Positions 6,794-15,811 of a stretch of DNA of 64,000 nt are shown here, piece by piece. The translations under genes and the position numbers were made by a program. Position 1 is the stretch's first letter. Every line of letters starts with the position of its first letter. The DNA is from Chlorogloeopsis sp. ULAP01 (GTDB lineage: Bacteria; Cyanobacteriota; Cyanobacteriia; Cyanobacteriales; Nostocaceae), in NCBI RefSeq assembly GCF_030381805.1, contig NZ_JAUDRH010000003.1:372001-436000 (forward strand), given 5' to 3'. The notes under the pieces were generated by a model. That model made no database searches, had not been told where the DNA came from, and worked only from the letters and a program-made list of their open reading frames with translations.

Positions 6794-9166
6794 TCATAGA
6801 TTTTGTATTAGAGAGGAATAGTGAATGAGAGTAATGGGCTGTGTACCTGTAATATGTTTTGTGATTCGGGCGATCGCACAACTTGACTCATACCCCAAGG
6901 CTTTCAGTTCAGCCACACAGCTATCAGCTTGCTCCTCAGGAATGGATGCTAATAAACCACCAGAGGTTTGCGGATCGAATAGTAAAGGATAATTAGGGTG
7001 ATCTTCCCATTGCTCAAAGTTGGCAATGTCACGTGAGGCGCGTAAATTTTCGGGATGAATTGAGCTAAAAATTCCTTTTTGTAAAGTTTCTCGTGCGCCT
7101 GGTAAAACTGGAATGGTTTCCAATTGCAACTCTACAGCCACACCAGAAGCTTGCACCATTTCCATTAAGTGTCCGAGCAAGCCAAAACCTGTAATATCAG
7201 TACAAGCAGTGGCTCCATATTTCATTAAACACGTAGCTACTACTTGATTTGACAACAACATTGATTCCACGGCAGCATCAATCCAACACCCTTTGGCTTG
7301 ACGGTGCATATCAGCAGCAAATAACGTCCCCGTCCCCAGCGCTTTAGTTAAAATTAACACTTGCCCTGCCTGCATTCCGCCTTTACGCAAAAGTTTGTCA
7401 GGGTAAGCCAAACCATTACAGGTTAAGCCAAATGCCAGTTCTGTACCTTCAGTAGTATGTCCACCAATCAGAGGTGCTTGTGCTTGATTTAGCACTTTTA
7501 CTGCACCGGATAATATTTGGTAAAGTGTTTCTTCGACTTTGGCAGGTGCAGCGTAGGGAATGGTGGCGATCGCTAATGCACTTTGAGGAGTTGCCCCCAT
7601 TGCAAAAATATCGCTCAAGCAATGATTAGCACTAATTTGCCCAAAAACATAAGGATCATTAATCAAAGTGCGAAAATAATCTATCGTCTGTACCATTAAT
7701 TGATCGGCTGGCACTTGCACCACCGCCGCATCATCTGGTGCATCCAAACCAATGATAATATCCTGTCTTTCTTCCCCAATCGGTTGTTCTAGCTTAATTT
7801 GGTAGAGAACTTTCTCTAGAACTGTACTACCGACTTTAGAACCACAGCCAGCACAGCGCATCCCATTGGGGATTGGGGATTGGGGATTAGGTATTGGGTA
7901 CAGAAGAGGAAAGGGAGAGTGGGGCTGTGGGGGAGTTAGAGAGGGGAACTGTAGGAAGAATCCTTCTCCTAGTCCCCAGTCCCTAGTCCCTAGTCCCTTA
8001 CTAAATCTTTCCATAAAGCGGCGATCAATCCAATCTTTCCAGTGCCACAAGAGTTTATGAGGTGGCAAGGTAAAAGAACCGCGTGTGGCGATCGCTTCTC
8101 CATTGCCTGTACCAATTAAACTTAAATATTGTTTCTGTGGTTTGTAGGGTTTGAGGGGTTTTCCTAACAAAATTCGCCTTAAGTTCTTAAACAAAGGTTT
8201 ACCTTGCCGAACAGCAAATACTCCGGCTTTCGGACGAGGATAATTTACCATTGTGGCGATATCTCCAGCAGCAAATACCTGCGGGTGAGACAAAGATTGT
8301 AATCTATCGTTGACTAAAATAAAGCCTTGCTCATCAGTCGCTAATCCCGCAGCTTTTAACCATGAGGGCGCAGATGCCGCTGTCACCCAGAAAATGTGAC
8401 TGCATTCCACAGTCAAGCCAGATTCACATATAACTTTATTCGGTTCGACTTGACATACACTTTCCCCTAAATGCACCCGAATACCACGATTAGTCAAAAG
8501 TTGGTTCACCAAATGCTGTACTGAGTGATGATAATTGGGCATTAATTCAGCATTTCGCTGAAACAAATGGATCTTGAGATTGGGAATCAAAGTTTCATCA
8601 GTCAATCCCCGCGTCCTTTTTTCTATCTCTAAATGAGCCTGCATCGATAGTGCTAATTCCACACCACCAGCACCTCCACCCACGATTCCGATAGTTAGCG
8701 ATTCCTGCGGTTTTTGTGCAACATTTTCGACAATTTGATACCAGTGTTTCAATAATTTCGATACTGGTTTTGCCGGAACTGTATATTCTGCTGCTCCTGG
8801 TACGGATATCGTCGCTGGAGTGCTACCAATATCAATTGACAGTAAATCAAAAGTTACTGCCGGACGATGAGCGCAAATTACTTTGTTATTTTCTAAATCT
8901 AAACCTATGACTCGATCTATATACAACTGTGCTTGAGCAAATCTTGCTAAAGGTTGCAAGTCAATGTGGCATTCATCATGGTTATAGAATCCAGCAATGT
9001 GTCCTGGTAACATCCCAGAGTAGGGTGTATCATAGCTTTCAGTAATTAAAGTTATTCGCACTCCCGGTAAAGGTTTCATACCAAACATTCGCAGCACTAT
9101 TGCATGAGTATGACCACCACCAATCAGCACTAAATCTTGAATAATAGGCTGTAAATTTTGCTGCAT
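6794..9166 (-). CDS. selD: NADH-dehydrogenase-like / selenide water dikinase fusion
   Basis: A fusion of about 790 residues. Residues 1-380 are an FAD/NAD(P)H pyridine-nucleotide-disulfide oxidoreductase (LIGGGHTHA near the N-terminus; GIVGGGAGGVELA; FAAGDIATM). Residues 436 to the end are SelD (start MRCAGCGSKVG with the catalytic Cys/Lys motif, GLDAPDDAAVV, ATACTDITGFGLLGH). SelD makes selenophosphate from selenide and ATP; this fusion is common in cyanobacteria. ATG 9166 is preferred over the in-frame TTG at 9181. The linker (about 390-434) is encoded by an intergenic-type heptamer repeat. No selenouridine synthase or selenoprotein gene is in view. Confidence 0.9.
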   Translation of the reverse strand: MQQNLQPIIQDLVLIGGGHTHAIVLRMFGMKPLPGVRITLITESYDTPYSGMLPGHIAGFYNHDECHIDLQPLARFAQAQLYIDRVIGLDLENNKVICAHRPAVTFDLLSIDIGSTPATISVPGAAEYTVPAKPVSKLLKHWYQIVENVAQKPQESLTIGIVGGGAGGVELALSMQAHLEIEKRTRGLTDETLIPNLKIHLFQRNAELMPNYHHSVQHLVNQLLTNRGIRVHLGESVCQVEPNKVICESGLTVECSHIFWVTAASAPSWLKAAGLATDEQGFILVNDRLQSLSHPQVFAAGDIATMVNYPRPKAGVFAVRQGKPLFKNLRRILLGKPLKPYKPQKQYLSLIGTGNGEAIATRGSFTLPPHKLLWHWKDWIDRRFMERFSKGLGTRDWGLGEGFFLQFPSLTPPQPHSPFPLLYPIPNPQSPIPNGMRCAGCGSKVGSTVLEKVLYQIKLEQPIGEERQDIIIGLDAPDDAAVVQVPADQLMVQTIDYFRTLINDPYVFGQISANHCLSDIFAMGATPQSALAIATIPYAAPAKVEETLYQILSGAVKVLNQAQAPLIGGHTTEGTELAFGLTCNGLAYPDKLLRKGGMQAGQVLILTKALGTGTLFAADMHRQAKGCWIDAAVESMLLSNQVVATCLMKYGATACTDITGFGLLGHLMEMVQASGVAVELQLETIPVLPGARETLQKGIFSSIHPENLRASRDIANFEQWEDHPNYPLLFDPQTSGGLLASIPEEQADSCVAELKALGYESSCAIARITKHITGTQPITLIHYSSLIQNL
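7864..8000. repeat. Heptamer-repeat element inside the selD fusion ORF
   Basis: On the plus strand the left part is tandem GGGGATT units (7868-7890). After G-rich filler the right part is tandem TCCCTAG/TCCCCAG units (7972-7998), so the two arrays are roughly inverted. The same element type occurs in non-coding spacers near 23466, 25772, 32102 and 37898. Here it is translated, without a stop, as the Gly/Trp/Pro-rich linker between the two enzyme domains. Confidence 0.75.
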
Positions 9167-9318
9167 ATTAATATTTGGCAAATACTTCTGTCCGAGCTAC
9201 TACCATTGATTTAGTTATCTATAATGCTGTTAAGGTAGAAACCAGAATCAATAATATTCTAACTTCTGAATGTTAAGTTCAATGTCTCGTCAATATTTTA
9301 GATGCTTCACTCTGGCTC

Positions 9319-9669
9319 TTATCCTGGAACCGCAGGCACCTCTCGGAGCAAGTCGGGTTCGTTGTGTACAAATGTGATTTGTAATGTCCCTACTAATTCT
9401 TTATGTTTCAGCGTCGAGTTATTAGTAGGTATGAGTTGCTCTAGGCTCTGTTGACTCAAATGCAAATCTGTCTGTTGTAGAGAGGCAGCGAGTCTATCCA
9501 AGTTGGCACTCGGCACTTGAAAATTGATGCAGATTAAGATGTTTGAGTACAGGTGAAAGTCAGTAATCCAAGCTCCTACTTGGTTAATTGCCTCACTTAC
9601 ATGAGCTGTCGTCTTAATCCGTTCTGCTTTGGTGAAGCCATCCAGACGTAGAAACTGTTGCTCAAACAC
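9319..9669 (-). CDS. Conserved hypothetical protein, GTG start
   Basis: A 116-residue soluble protein of unknown function. The GTG start at 9669 is well supported by a GGAGG seven bases upstream on the minus strand. The sequence is mixed alpha/beta with no signal peptide or membrane segment and no recognised motif. It stands alone between the SelD fusion and the pentapeptide-repeat genes. Confidence 0.6.
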   Translation of the reverse strand: MFEQQFLRLDGFTKAERIKTTAHVSEAINQVGAWITDFHLYSNILICINFQVPSANLDRLAASLQQTDLHLSQQSLEQLIPTNNSTLKHKELVGTLQITFVHNEPDLLREVPAVPG

Positions 9670-9944
9670 AAGCTAACCTCCGAAGTGAATCAGTTCTAAT
9701 ATAGAGGAGTAACGAGAAAGTCGTCTTCATCCTGCAAGCTCATCTACTTGGAGATATGAAGACAGTCTACTCCTAGATACCTTGGTGGGATAGCTCTTTC
9801 TGATCTGAAATTGGTACTATATATTAAGACGATAATAATCCTTTGAAAATTCAAGTATCAAAAATTATCATATATGTACTTTTGGATGCGATCGCCATCA
9901 ATACTGCTAGGACAGATAACAATTAAGCTAGTGGAGATAAGATT

Positions 9945-10622
9945 TTGTTAGAGAAATTATTCTCTTGTAAACTTACTAATTGGCTAAGTAAACCAATATC
10001 TTCACCGAAGTTAGTTAAAAAAAAATTGGCGATCACACTACAAAATTTAGGTAATGAGAACATAGAAACCAGCTTGGCTGCAATTGATACCTTAGAAAAA
10101 ATTTCTCAGGATTATCTACAGTACTATTGGGAAGTTATAAAAAATCTATCTGTTTTTGTACGAAACAATACCATCTTTCTTGACAAAGTAGAAATAGAGA
10201 GTAACCCATCATCAAAAATTCGTGCAGATATTCAAGCCGCTTTGAGTGTTATTGGTAGGAGAGATGCCACAAAAGATCCAAAAAGTCAGCAAATTGATTT
10301 AAGCTACACGGATATACGGGGAGTAAATCTTCACAACGCTAATCTAAAAGGTGTAAATCTCTATCAAGCTAACCTATCTGAAGCTAATCTTGTTGATGCA
10401 AACTTGCAGGAATCAGTTCTGAGTGCAGCTAATTTATCTGGTGCTAATCTAAGTGGTGCTAATCTCTCTAGGGCGATTTTGAATGCAGCAAATTTACGTG
10501 CAGCAAATTTGACTGGTGCCAACCTTACAGAGGCAAACCTGTTTCTAGCTAATCTTCATGGCACAAACCTTGATAGAGCAAATCTCGCTGGCACAAATTT
10601 AAGGGATACAAATATCTATTGA
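9945..10622 (+). CDS. Pentapeptide-repeat protein (soluble paralogue)
   Basis: A 225-residue protein. The N-terminal 100 residues are helical (ITLQNLGNENIETSLAAIDTL... VIKNLSVFVR... ADIQAALSVIGRRD). About 110 residues of tandem A(N/D)LxX pentapeptides follow from LSYTDIRGVNL onward, forming a right-handed quadrilateral beta-helix. The TTG start is backed by a GGAG about eight bases upstream. The N-terminal block matches the corresponding block of the next gene (LGHEDVATRTGAIYVLEQ... AMTVIGRRN), so the two are tandem paralogues; this copy lacks the membrane anchor. The cellular role is unknown. Confidence 0.8.
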   Translation: MLEKLFSCKLTNWLSKPISSPKLVKKKLAITLQNLGNENIETSLAAIDTLEKISQDYLQYYWEVIKNLSVFVRNNTIFLDKVEIESNPSSKIRADIQAALSVIGRRDATKDPKSQQIDLSYTDIRGVNLHNANLKGVNLYQANLSEANLVDANLQESVLSAANLSGANLSGANLSRAILNAANLRAANLTGANLTEANLFLANLHGTNLDRANLAGTNLRDTNIY

Positions 10623-10754
10623 GCAGATATTTTTAATCATAGTTAAATCCTCAATTGTATTTTTTGATATATAGTTTCATTTTTGGATAAATGCTATAAT
10701 CTTGCTCTTTATACTTCCCTCCACTCCTTATTTGTAATGAGGAATACTATTTTT

Positions 10755-12167
10755 ATGTCTGCCAAAAAGACAGACACACTGAAAAGTTGTTTGATAGCAA
10801 TAACAATACTATTGAGTCTGTCATCGGCTGCGATCATCTTTGTTGATTCGCAAGTTGAGGAATTGTCAACTGAACAAAAAATAGCAAACAAAAATCAAGC
10901 ATTAACTACAACAGCCATATTTTTTCTCGGATTAGCAGTTATGGTTAATGCCTACTATGCAGCAAAGCGTGCGGAAGCGATTCAAAATAGTGCGATCGCT
11001 ACTGAGAAAAATCATGAAATTAATATAAAAAATCTACAGCTAGCACAAGAGCAATTAATCGCAGAGCGCCTGATGACTGCAATTACTCAGTTAGGGCATG
11101 AGGATGTGGCAACACGAACAGGGGCAATTTATGTCTTAGAACAGGTTGCTCAAGATTCTCCAAAAGAATATTGGACAATTATGGAAATTATCTCTGCATT
11201 TGTGCGAGAGAAAGCTGGTATTAGAGAGGAACTAGCAAAAATACCGAGAACTTCTACTGATATCCAAGCAGCAATGACTGTGATTGGTAGACGTAATGTA
11301 GAGCAAGATCGAGAAAATCAGAAACTAGATTTACGGAATGCGGTGATCAGGCAAGTAGATCTAACGAATGCTAAACTACAAAGCCTTGATTTACGTGGAG
11401 CTGACTTGACAAGAGCACAATTGCGAGGAGCTGACTTGTTTGAGTCTAATCTTGAGAATGCCAGACTCTGCGGGACAATTCTCTACGAAGCTAATTTACG
11501 ATCATGCAATCTACAAGCAGCTAACTTCAGTGGGGCGAACTTAAATCGAGCCAACTTAGCTGAAGCGAACTTACGTTCTGCTAATTTATCTGGGGCAAGT
11601 TTGCGTGCAGCTAATCTTTCGGGAGCAAATCTTTACAAAGCTAATTTGCAAGGAGCAAATCTAAAAGTTGCCAATCTCTCCAAAGCAAAGTTATTTCTTG
11701 CTAACTTACAAGGAGCAAAACTGGGTAAAGCTAAACTACAGCTAACTGGTCTAATTGGTGCTAACCTCAAAGGTGCTAACCTCAATGGCGCTGATTTGCA
11801 ACAAGCAAACTTAAATGCTGCTAAACTCCAACAGACAGAGATATTTTTTGCGAACTTGGATAAAGCTAGCCTCAGAGAAGCCGATTTGTTGGGAGCAAAT
11901 TTGATGGGAGCCAATCTCCAACAGGCAATTTTTCACGAAGCTAATCTCTGCGGTACAAATCTGATGGGAGCCAACTTATTTGGCGCAAATCTTGATGATG
12001 TTAAACTGCAAGGGGCTATCTTGAAAGGTGCTAAAAATTTGCAATCACAGCAAATTAAATTTGCAATAGGCGATCGCACAACTATTTTACCTGACTATCT
12101 CGAAGCTCCAGTTAATTGGATGCGATCGCAACACTCACAAACATCTGCAATGGAATCTGAAACTTGA
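10755..12167 (+). CDS. Membrane-anchored pentapeptide-repeat protein
   Basis: A protein of about 470 residues. It has two transmembrane segments near the N-terminus (CLIAITILLSLSSAAIIFV; TTTAIFFLGLAVMVNAYYAA), a helical linker (EKNHEINIKNLQLAQEQLI), and the block LGHEDVATRTGAIYVLEQ...AMTVIGRRN shared with the previous gene. Roughly 40-45 pentapeptide repeats (ANLxX) then run to about residue 445, followed by a short C-terminal tail. I chose ATG 10755, which has GAGGA upstream; ATG 10737 and TTG 10683 are in-frame alternatives. It is likely a scaffold facing the cytoplasm; no enzymatic motif is seen. Confidence 0.8.
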   Translation: MSAKKTDTLKSCLIAITILLSLSSAAIIFVDSQVEELSTEQKIANKNQALTTTAIFFLGLAVMVNAYYAAKRAEAIQNSAIATEKNHEINIKNLQLAQEQLIAERLMTAITQLGHEDVATRTGAIYVLEQVAQDSPKEYWTIMEIISAFVREKAGIREELAKIPRTSTDIQAAMTVIGRRNVEQDRENQKLDLRNAVIRQVDLTNAKLQSLDLRGADLTRAQLRGADLFESNLENARLCGTILYEANLRSCNLQAANFSGANLNRANLAEANLRSANLSGASLRAANLSGANLYKANLQGANLKVANLSKAKLFLANLQGAKLGKAKLQLTGLIGANLKGANLNGADLQQANLNAAKLQQTEIFFANLDKASLREADLLGANLMGANLQQAIFHEANLCGTNLMGANLFGANLDDVKLQGAILKGAKNLQSQQIKFAIGDRTTILPDYLEAPVNWMRSQHSQTSAMESET

Positions 12168-12300
12168 CTGAAAAAGTGCACTCAAAGCCACATTTTCAAA
12201 CTTTCTTCCCTTCTGACTCCTGACTTGAAAGAGGGGTGTAGGGGAAAGAACCCTTGTTCATATTTGGTGATCAAGTTTTTTCATAGCGACTGCCTTCTAC

Positions 12301-12549
12301 TTAAAACATTTGGCTATGTTCGTCATCCCAACATTTCCCATCATGCCAAGTTCTATTCGTATGTTCGCATTCTAACTTACTCTCAATCCAAGGAATTGAT
12401 GTTGGGTGGCTGGAAGTAGAGGTTGAACTATTTGCTGCAAGCTGGGAACTGTAAAGCAGTATAAAAGTGAACGATGAAGTGCCAAAAGCAACTATGGCAA
12501 GAATCAAAAGATAAATTTTGCTCCTTTGGATTGGCTGTGGATAGCGCAT
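12301..12549 (-). CDS. Small membrane protein with Cys/Trp-rich tail
   Basis: An 82-residue hypothetical protein. It has a short basic N-terminus, one transmembrane helix (IYLLILAIVAFGTSSFTFILL without its flanks), a Ser/Thr-rich linker, and a tail with spaced acidic, His, Trp and Cys residues (LECEHTNRTWHDGKCWDDEH). The tail pattern C-x(11)-C with WxxGKCWDxEH looks conserved in cyanobacterial hypothetical proteins, as I remember them. ATG 12549 is preferred to the in-frame TTG at 12576. There is no good ribosome-binding site. Overlapping ORFs on both strands look spurious. Confidence 0.5.
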   Translation of the reverse strand: MRYPQPIQRSKIYLLILAIVAFGTSSFTFILLYSSQLAANSSTSTSSHPTSIPWIESKLECEHTNRTWHDGKCWDDEHSQMF

Positions 12550-12898
12550 AGTTTTGATATATTTTAATTGCGACAAACACAGTTATATATCTGCCTATCT
12601 TGGCATAATATTTTTCATACTTAATAAATATTACAGTCATCTTAATTAAATATATAAAAGTAGATGGAAATAAAGATTTTTCGTGAAGACTTAAGCAGAA
12701 GCCAGAGGTTATAACCCAGAATAGGATAGAGTTATAAGATTTCTCGCTTCTTTATAAGACTATATTGATTTTTCCTTCTACTTAGTTGTTCATTGTTTTT
12801 TATTTCACTATTATCTAGTTACAACGAACCAATAATTTTTGATTTTATAAGTATATATAATTAAGAATTTTCATCATTTATTGTTTTTTTTAATAAAG

Positions 12899-12946
12899 AC
12901 TGTTGAATTTTTAATTACATAAAAATTTTTCTAAAAATTCAACAGT
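12899..12946 (-). terminator. Perfect 15-bp inverted repeat 3' of the ABC permease gene
   Basis: The arms ACTGTTGAATTTTTA (12899-12913) and TAAAAATTCAACAGT (12932-12946) are exactly complementary, with an 18-base loop. It begins 33 bases past the permease stop on the minus strand. The stem is AT-rich and the following run (CTTTATT) is a weak U-tract, so it may be a terminator or an RNA 3'-end protecting hairpin. The rest of the spacer 12550-12978 is AT-rich with nothing recognised. Confidence 0.5.
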
Positions 12947-12978
12947 AATAGTACGTATTTTATCTTGTCACCAAATAC

Positions 12979-13818
12979 TTATCCTTTCACCCCGCTACCA
13001 GTTTCTGTAGGTACAATATAACGTTGTAAAAATAAGAATAATAACAGTACCGGAGCGATAGAAATTACAGATCCAGCAGCTACCAAGCGCCAGTCTAGAG
13101 AAAATGTACCTGCTAGCTTTGCAACTCCCAAAGGAAGGGTATATAAATTTTCATCTTGAATGACAATTAAAGGCCAAAGAAAGTCACTCCATGAACCAAT
13201 AAAAACAAAAATTGCCAGGGTAACCAGTGCTGGACGAATTGCTGGCAACATAACATACCACCACAAGCCTAACTCCGAGCAGCCATCCATACGTGCTGCT
13301 TCTTCCATCTCTTTGGGAACACTCATAAAAGCCTGCCGCAATAGAAAAATACCAAAGGCAGAAGCTAAACCAGGAAAAATCACGCCCAAATAAGTATTTC
13401 TCAAACCTAGCTGGACTGTCAAAATGTATAAAGGAATCATCACAATCTGAAAAGGAATCATGATTGTAGAGATGATCGCAATAAAAATCCAGTCTCTTCC
13501 CACAAAAGATAGCCTTGCCAAGGGATAAGCAGCTAAAGCACAAAACAGTAAATTTAAGCCTACAGTTAGCAACGCCACCAGGGTACTATTGAACAGGTAC
13601 TGTCCAAAAGGATTGGTTTGCCACACCATAACAAAGTTCTCAAAAGTCGGTTGAGCTGGCAATAACTGCGGCGGCGACTGAAAAATATTTTCAGTTGGAG
13701 ATTTCAACGCCGTACTCACAAGCCAAAGTAGGGGGAAGAGTGTCGCAGCTGCGATCGCTGCCAAAAATCCATACACCCCCAGAATTTTGAACTGTGAATT
13801 GCCACTCGAAGAATTCAT
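12979..13818 (-). CDS. Carbohydrate ABC transporter permease (MalG type)
   Basis: A 279-residue inner-membrane subunit of a CUT1-type sugar importer. It has six predicted transmembrane helices and the cytoplasmic EAA loop (EEAARMDGCSELGLWWYVML followed by P) that contacts the ATPase. The N-terminal half contains FPLLWLVSTALK and the C-terminal half FIGSWSDFLWPLIV, both standard for the family. The partner permease, binding protein and ATPase are absent from the neighbourhood, so it must assemble with subunits encoded elsewhere. This dispersal is common in cyanobacteria. Substrate is unknown. Confidence 0.85.
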   Translation of the reverse strand: MNSSSGNSQFKILGVYGFLAAIAAATLFPLLWLVSTALKSPTENIFQSPPQLLPAQPTFENFVMVWQTNPFGQYLFNSTLVALLTVGLNLLFCALAAYPLARLSFVGRDWIFIAIISTIMIPFQIVMIPLYILTVQLGLRNTYLGVIFPGLASAFGIFLLRQAFMSVPKEMEEAARMDGCSELGLWWYVMLPAIRPALVTLAIFVFIGSWSDFLWPLIVIQDENLYTLPLGVAKLAGTFSLDWRLVAAGSVISIAPVLLLFLFLQRYIVPTETGSGVKG

Positions 13819-14373
13819 ACTAAACCTCTACAAAAGCTGCGCTCAGTTCACTCATCATAAATCTGTAGCTTATACCAATTTTGGATTGCCAAGTTTGTAT
13901 CTGGTTGAGTTCTAAAACAGCCGAGACTTGGCTTTTGCACCATATCCTGAACATATTTGTGTTTTTTGTAATATTTTCTTAAGAATTAGATTGATTTTTA
14001 GTGTCAAGCTGGTAATCTAATAATTGATAGCAAGTAAAATTAACGACAGGCACACGTTAATACTCCAAAATTACGGACTATGGCTTGTGCCTCCTGCCTG
14101 AGTCTAACGCAGTGATACTTTGCTTCCCTAAAACATTCAACAAGAAAGATTATCAAGCGTAACATCAGATTTGCACTGTTCTGATTTTTGTTAAGAGAGT
14201 GCTTGTGTAATCATGCAGAATTCTCAACTGCAAGTTTCTTGTAAACACTAGGATGTACGTAGGCAAGTTAGTTCCCTGTGTACGATGTCCACCCTTAATT
14301 GTAATTACTCCCATCAATCAATTTTTGCAGATCGCAATTTATCATTTTAATTGCGAGTATGCCATGAATTGCC

Positions 14374-14409
14374 TTAAGTCTAGCAGCCGTCTGCTAGACT
14401 TAATTTTTA
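14374..14409 (+). terminator. Strong intrinsic terminator without an upstream gene
   Basis: The perfect 13-bp arms TTAAGTCTAGCAG (14374-14386) and CTGCTAGACTTAA (14391-14403) enclose the 4-base loop CCGT and are followed by TTTTTAT. The T-run is on the plus strand only. The nearest upstream feature on that strand is the divergent start of the ABC permease gene, so the terminated transcript is unexplained. Confidence 0.7.
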
Positions 14410-14493
14410 TTAAATAGCTAATATACTCTTTCTCTTACTCTGCATTTTGTGTGTTTTTACAGCAAATTTTAATTATTTCAACCACAATTTTTC

Positions 14494-14559
14494 GTAGGGG
14501 CGGGTTTTGTTTTAATCTCTAGCTTAAGCCGAAAGGATAACTGCTAAAGCCGCCCTTAC
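14494..14559. repeat. Small inverted-repeat element (MITE-like)
   Basis: GTAGGGGCGG at 14494-14503 and CCGCCCTTAC at 14550-14559 are inverted copies with one mismatch, enclosing about 46 bases. Such GTAGGGGCGGGTT-ended elements are common dispersed repeats in filamentous cyanobacteria (general knowledge). No ORF is inside. Confidence 0.45.
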
Positions 14560-14637
14560 AGTATCATGTGGTCTATTAATCTGAAAATAGCTGTAAATTA
14601 TATATTTTTAAGAAAAAGAGAAAGGCATCACAAGGTA

Positions 14638-15561
14638 TCACTTAGAGTTAATAAATACCTCAATACTATTAACGATAAGTTGTCTTTCTTCATGGCTAAA
14701 ACCTGCATCACACTCATTTAGTAGCAGTTTATTTCCTGATTTTAATATGAGATTAAATAATAAAAATATACCTACAATATCACTTAATGGATGTTGAGTA
14801 ATTTGTTTAGAAAACCAAAACCATCTTTGGCGAGTTATAGTTAGGCTATTTACTTCTTTATCGAAAGTATAGGTATTATATGGAACAGCTACTAGTATAA
14901 GAAAAGTGAATAAAGTAAAAAAAGACGCCATACCAAAAGAAAATACCAAAAACCCTTCTTGCTCATTTTTCAACTTCAAAGAGTTTTCCAAAGGCTTTTC
15001 TAAAAATTGATTAATAGAAGATGCTATATTCTGTAATTTTTTATAGTGATATTTATCTTTACCGGAATACGAAAATGTTTCAAAGGCAGTTGTCCCAATA
15101 TTTGTAATAAAAAACAATTGGTAATTATCAATATTTTTACCATTTTTATTAATCTCGACTTTATCAATCACCGCATTCTTTAAACCAGAAATTATTTTTC
15201 TACTCTTTCTATCAATCAAGTTTATTTCCACTACATCACAAATCACAGTACCTTTATTATGATTTGTTGCTAAATTATAAGTCTGTGCAACAAAACGATT
15301 ACAACTCAAGGTTGTTGCAAACGGAAATATAAAAATAGCAATTATATTTATAATTGCGATTACAAATGGAAAAGCAGCAAAAAATAAACTAAAAACTCTC
15401 AAAAAGACAAATCTAATTTGAAATATAAGTTTCGTAGAAGTTTGTTCAAAATTTTCTACATTTGAACGAACGAAAGGTGGATAGAATATTATCAATACAA
15501 TGCTGATAAAAATTAAAGTAAAAAACCACGCAATCAATTGAGACGAAGTGCTTTCTTGCAT
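14638..15561 (-). CDS. Hypothetical integral membrane protein
   Basis: A 307-residue protein with predicted transmembrane segments near residues 8-28, 53-83 and 207-230, and a possible re-entrant helix near 258-275. Between them lies a soluble loop containing SCNRF...VICDV, with two cysteines that could pair. I recall cyanobacterial hypothetical proteins with a similar pattern (L-x-C-x-R, then C, then a long soluble loop), but no named family. It is low-GC and Lys/Asn/Ile-rich compared with its neighbours, which could mean transfer. It is divergent from the histidine kinase gene. Confidence 0.55.
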   Translation of the reverse strand: MQESTSSQLIAWFFTLIFISIVLIIFYPPFVRSNVENFEQTSTKLIFQIRFVFLRVFSLFFAAFPFVIAIINIIAIFIFPFATTLSCNRFVAQTYNLATNHNKGTVICDVVEINLIDRKSRKIISGLKNAVIDKVEINKNGKNIDNYQLFFITNIGTTAFETFSYSGKDKYHYKKLQNIASSINQFLEKPLENSLKLKNEQEGFLVFSFGMASFFTLFTFLILVAVPYNTYTFDKEVNSLTITRQRWFWFSKQITQHPLSDIVGIFLLFNLILKSGNKLLLNECDAGFSHEERQLIVNSIEVFINSK

Positions 15562-15721
15562 AGATAAAATAGATATGTTTTATTGAATATTTTTTATTAA
15601 ACGAGTATATCTTTTCTCTAATATGTCTTGCCACCTGCCTTGACCATAAATTTTTTCATACTATCCAAATGCTCAACAGAACCATACAGAACCATATTGA
15701 TGTTGATTGTATAACTTCTGT

Positions 15722-15730
15722 GGGAATACT
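15722..15730 (+). promoter_or_regulatory. J-box-like motif GGGAATACT upstream of the histidine kinase
   Basis: The nonamer GGGAATACT lies 81 bases before the proposed kinase start. It matches the J-box described for SigJ-dependent hormogonium genes in Nostoc punctiforme, as I recall it. A nine-base match can arise by chance, so this is suggestive only. Confidence 0.3.
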
Positions 15731-15811
15731 AAGTTTACGAGTATAAAGTTTTGCCTATTCACTAACAGGCGAACCACTTACTCAGAAAAAACGTTTGAGA
15801 AAAACAGACTG

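Larger units (their letters stand above)
13819..14637. other. 819-base spacer with candidate small-RNA unit
   Basis: No convincing protein gene is present; only 11-12 codon ORFs occur. On the plus strand a possible promoter (TTGATT 13991-13996, 16 bases, TAATCT 14013-14018) precedes a strong Rho-independent-type terminator at 14374-14409. That would define a transcript of about 385 bases. A second, 66-base inverted-repeat element lies at 14494-14559. I could not match the sequence to tmRNA, 6S, SRP or RNase P RNA. Confidence 0.4.

Noticed and set aside
12225..12419. Plus-strand ORF of 64 codons after the pentapeptide genes
   Set aside because: It is antisense to the more credible small membrane protein on the minus strand and shows no features of its own.
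14025..14409. tmRNA or 6S RNA in the large spacer
   Set aside because: The length fits tmRNA, but no ANNIVKFA-type tag codons or tRNA-like ends are present, and no 6S-like closing stem was found.
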